64,000 bases of DNA from Cohnella hashimotonis (GTDB taxonomy: Bacteria > Bacillota > Bacilli > Paenibacillales > Paenibacillaceae): positions 6,572,001 to 6,636,000 of the forward strand of contig NZ_JAGRPV010000001.1 of assembly GCF_030014955.1 (NCBI RefSeq), written 5' to 3'. The translations under genes were made by a program, and so were the position numbers. This document shows, in pieces, positions 63,701-64,000 of this stretch (position 1 is the first letter of the stretch; every line of letters starts with the position of its first letter). Below the pieces are notes generated by a model that was given only the letters and a program-made list of their open reading frames with translations, had not been told where the DNA came from and did no database searches.

Positions 63701-63760
63701 CGCGCCGTCCGTCGCCGGATTCTTCTTGAGCAAGTTCAGAATGCTCGTAAAAATTGCCAT
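60740..63760 (-). CDS. Phage tail-fibre protein
   Basis: A 1006-residue protein. The N-terminus (FTSILNLLKKNPATDGADTF and MLNDNWDKID) matches tail-fibre adapter sequences. Residues about 245-330 carry coiled-coil repeats of the type ATDATTKANSAQSAAI. Around residue 545-690 lie phage-fibre repeats (GYSVGTESGIVSGTMPN, AGYTSGGSVAAVSVDASKVL). The last 310 residues resemble a beta-propeller or NHL-like fold (NNGNTYMSKSGYTDFYKYDK). GC content drops sharply from about base 62150 towards the C-terminal end, a sign of recombination in the receptor-binding half. It follows the XkdU-like gene by 21 bases. Confidence 0.88.
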   Translation of the reverse strand: MAIFTSILNLLKKNPATDGADTFNIQTMLNDNWDKIDAAMALKGAIGSVRAATASNTTLSGLQTVDGVSLAAGDRVLVKNQTTGSQNGIYVAASGAWARAADADSSAKLAAGLWGYVREGTVNGGKSFVLSNAGAVTLGTTALTFAQMSGAGAADDTVIGSRTATDSVTPAMSGTLTGVLSSLFTLVKGITGKSSALTGPAITLEATKSHVDAGLAHGAVSAPTASTMMARDSAGRAQVAAPSAAADIARKDTVDAAIATAASDATTKANSAQAAAIAAAATDATTKANSAQSAAISAAATDATTKANAVQSNLTAHIGTGGAAHAAATSSVAGFMTAADKTKLDGMASGAGGAGTATDAVIGNRTISDATAPTGDTGSLTTLLGWLANMITAITGGANWRTAPVKSLAALNTEKASLASPTFTGTPAAPTATAGTNTTQIATTAFATAANNAHAANNSHIPFAVATGSANVYAVTISPAPAALTAGLALAVQMNVANTGATTINVNGLGAKDVLSSKGLALTSGKLVLNGVYTLRYNGTAFILQGEGGEYGTAAAAQVLLGYSVGTESGIVSGTMPNNGALSFTPSASSQTVPAGYTSGGSVAAVSVDASKVLAGTTIAGTTGTMPNRSGDTPMLSYSVSGQTLRLLPSLGYRNGTSDYVTITDSNFQAANIRKNVSIMGVAGTYVPTTANLGFDTPLWRVKRIEFGAEPSSIAIDNNGNTYMSKSGYTDFYKYDKTGNFVQTVSLSGGVSNLITYSNYLFLLSGSTIFRYDVNNIGGAPTSYNLGMSGKLIIRGGSIYVWQGYPLTVIRLNTNLQLLGTWTPLNGANVYTVLFDDNNIAYIGVNTGTYTNMWYKGSFGGAVSAIGSTEGSLSSPTIADINSDGTRLLYGRMCYNASGASLISVWNMAYNNSMLPDTSGIGLIKYVGNNVFVVNAQDGTGTMPPYPFQAPYGFAKFSASGSLPVYEYKAFPAATISKSIADYNPVIGMWAYTANEYALALGYEKF

Positions 63761-63781
63761 GCGCTATGCCGCTCCCTTCCC

Positions 63782-64000
63782 TCATGCATCCAGAAACGGC
63801 GCGAAGTCCGTCAGCGGATGGCTCTGCATTTGATTGATCGTCAGCCCGTTAACCTCGTTAACGGTCAAGTATCTAAATGAATAGGACACGGCCAGGTGCG
63901 CAGGCACGATCGCGTTCAAGGCATCCTTGATATCGTCCAGATTGGGCGGCAGCCCGACCGTATCGACGAACCGGATCGTTACCGTATAGAGCGACGGCTG
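63782..64000 (-). CDS. XkdU-like phage tail protein (Mu Gp48/DUF2313 family), C-terminal end
   Basis: The last 72 residues of a tail assembly protein, cut by the window edge. The segment LYTVTIRFVDTVGLPPNLDD, followed by IVPAHLAVSYSFRYLTVNEV, matches the C-terminus of the YmfQ/XkdU family, which ends with ALxxIVPAHL. In PBSX, xkdU precedes the tail-fibre gene, as here. Confidence 0.85.
   Translation of the reverse strand, partial: QPSLYTVTIRFVDTVGLPPNLDDIKDALNAIVPAHLAVSYSFRYLTVNEVNGLTINQMQSHPLTDFAPFLDA

Overview
The window comes from a GC-rich, endospore-forming member of the Firmicutes, most likely a Paenibacillaceae species of the Cohnella/Paenibacillus type. The reasons are a YesM/YesN two-component pair, an SLH-anchored surface protein, a YhcN/YlaJ spore lipoprotein, a YjzC-like small protein, a KinA-type PAS kinase, a caa3 oxidase operon with CtaG and a YozB/CtaM-like DUF420 protein, AGGAGG ribosome binding sites and frequent TTG/GTG starts. 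The genus call is inference. No rRNA, tRNA or CRISPR array was seen.

Layout. 1-3.1 kb (-): YesM kinase (cut by the window edge) and YesN/AraC regulator. 3.4-9.9 kb (-): a 1763-residue SLH surface protein with GLUG, cadherin-like and tandem Ig-like repeats, a small downstream gene, and a TetR regulator with a likely operator. 10.0-18.9 kb: gene remnants flank a 2539-residue secreted protein built from discoidin, Fn3, DNRLRE and two duplicated beta-helix blocks. 19-23.4 kb (-): a five-gene ABC transporter operon with its own YtrA-type GntR regulator and a promoter/operator that can be read directly. 23.4-28.2 kb (+): an RluA-family pseudouridine synthase with a long repetitive basic N-terminus, two intergenic repeat arrays, and an MHYT-like/PAS/GGDEF/EAL protein. 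28.2-32.0 kb (-): amidase, gamma-glutamyltransferase and FAH-family hydrolase. 32.3-35.2 kb: a secreted protein divergent from an OmpR-type regulator/kinase pair. 35.3-41.0 kb (-): aa3/caa3 cytochrome oxidase operon (ctaC-D-E-F), ctaG and a DUF420 gene. 41.4-48.6 kb: spore lipoprotein, FHA protein, threonine dehydratase, MFS and VTT membrane proteins, and two small proteins. 48.6-58.9 kb: a 13-unit 52-bp repeat array, aromatic-acid exporter-like protein, AlkC-like glycosylase, hydroxyacid dehydrogenase, PAS kinase with an MHYT-like membrane sensor, mscL plus Nudix hydrolase, a divergent tyrosinase-like copper protein and an AI-2E-family transporter. 59.0-64.0 kb (-): the distal end of a PBSX-like phage tail/lysis module (XkdU-like, tail fibre, XhlA-like, holin, DUF1906 lysin).

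The most unusual theme is outside the genes. At least seven intergenic sites carry short repeats, and six of them show a 50-52 bp spacing although several families are unrelated in sequence. One family occurs as a 7-unit array at 25.2 kb and, in the opposite orientation, as a 13-unit array at 48.7 kb with no change of spacing over 13 units. This phase, close to five helical turns, is the observation most likely to be undescribed. Other items worth a second look are an AUC start codon in a response regulator, two different signalling proteins with an MHYT-like membrane domain that lacks the usual histidines, a tyrosinase-like protein of only 299 residues, and a tail-fibre gene whose base composition changes abruptly half way.
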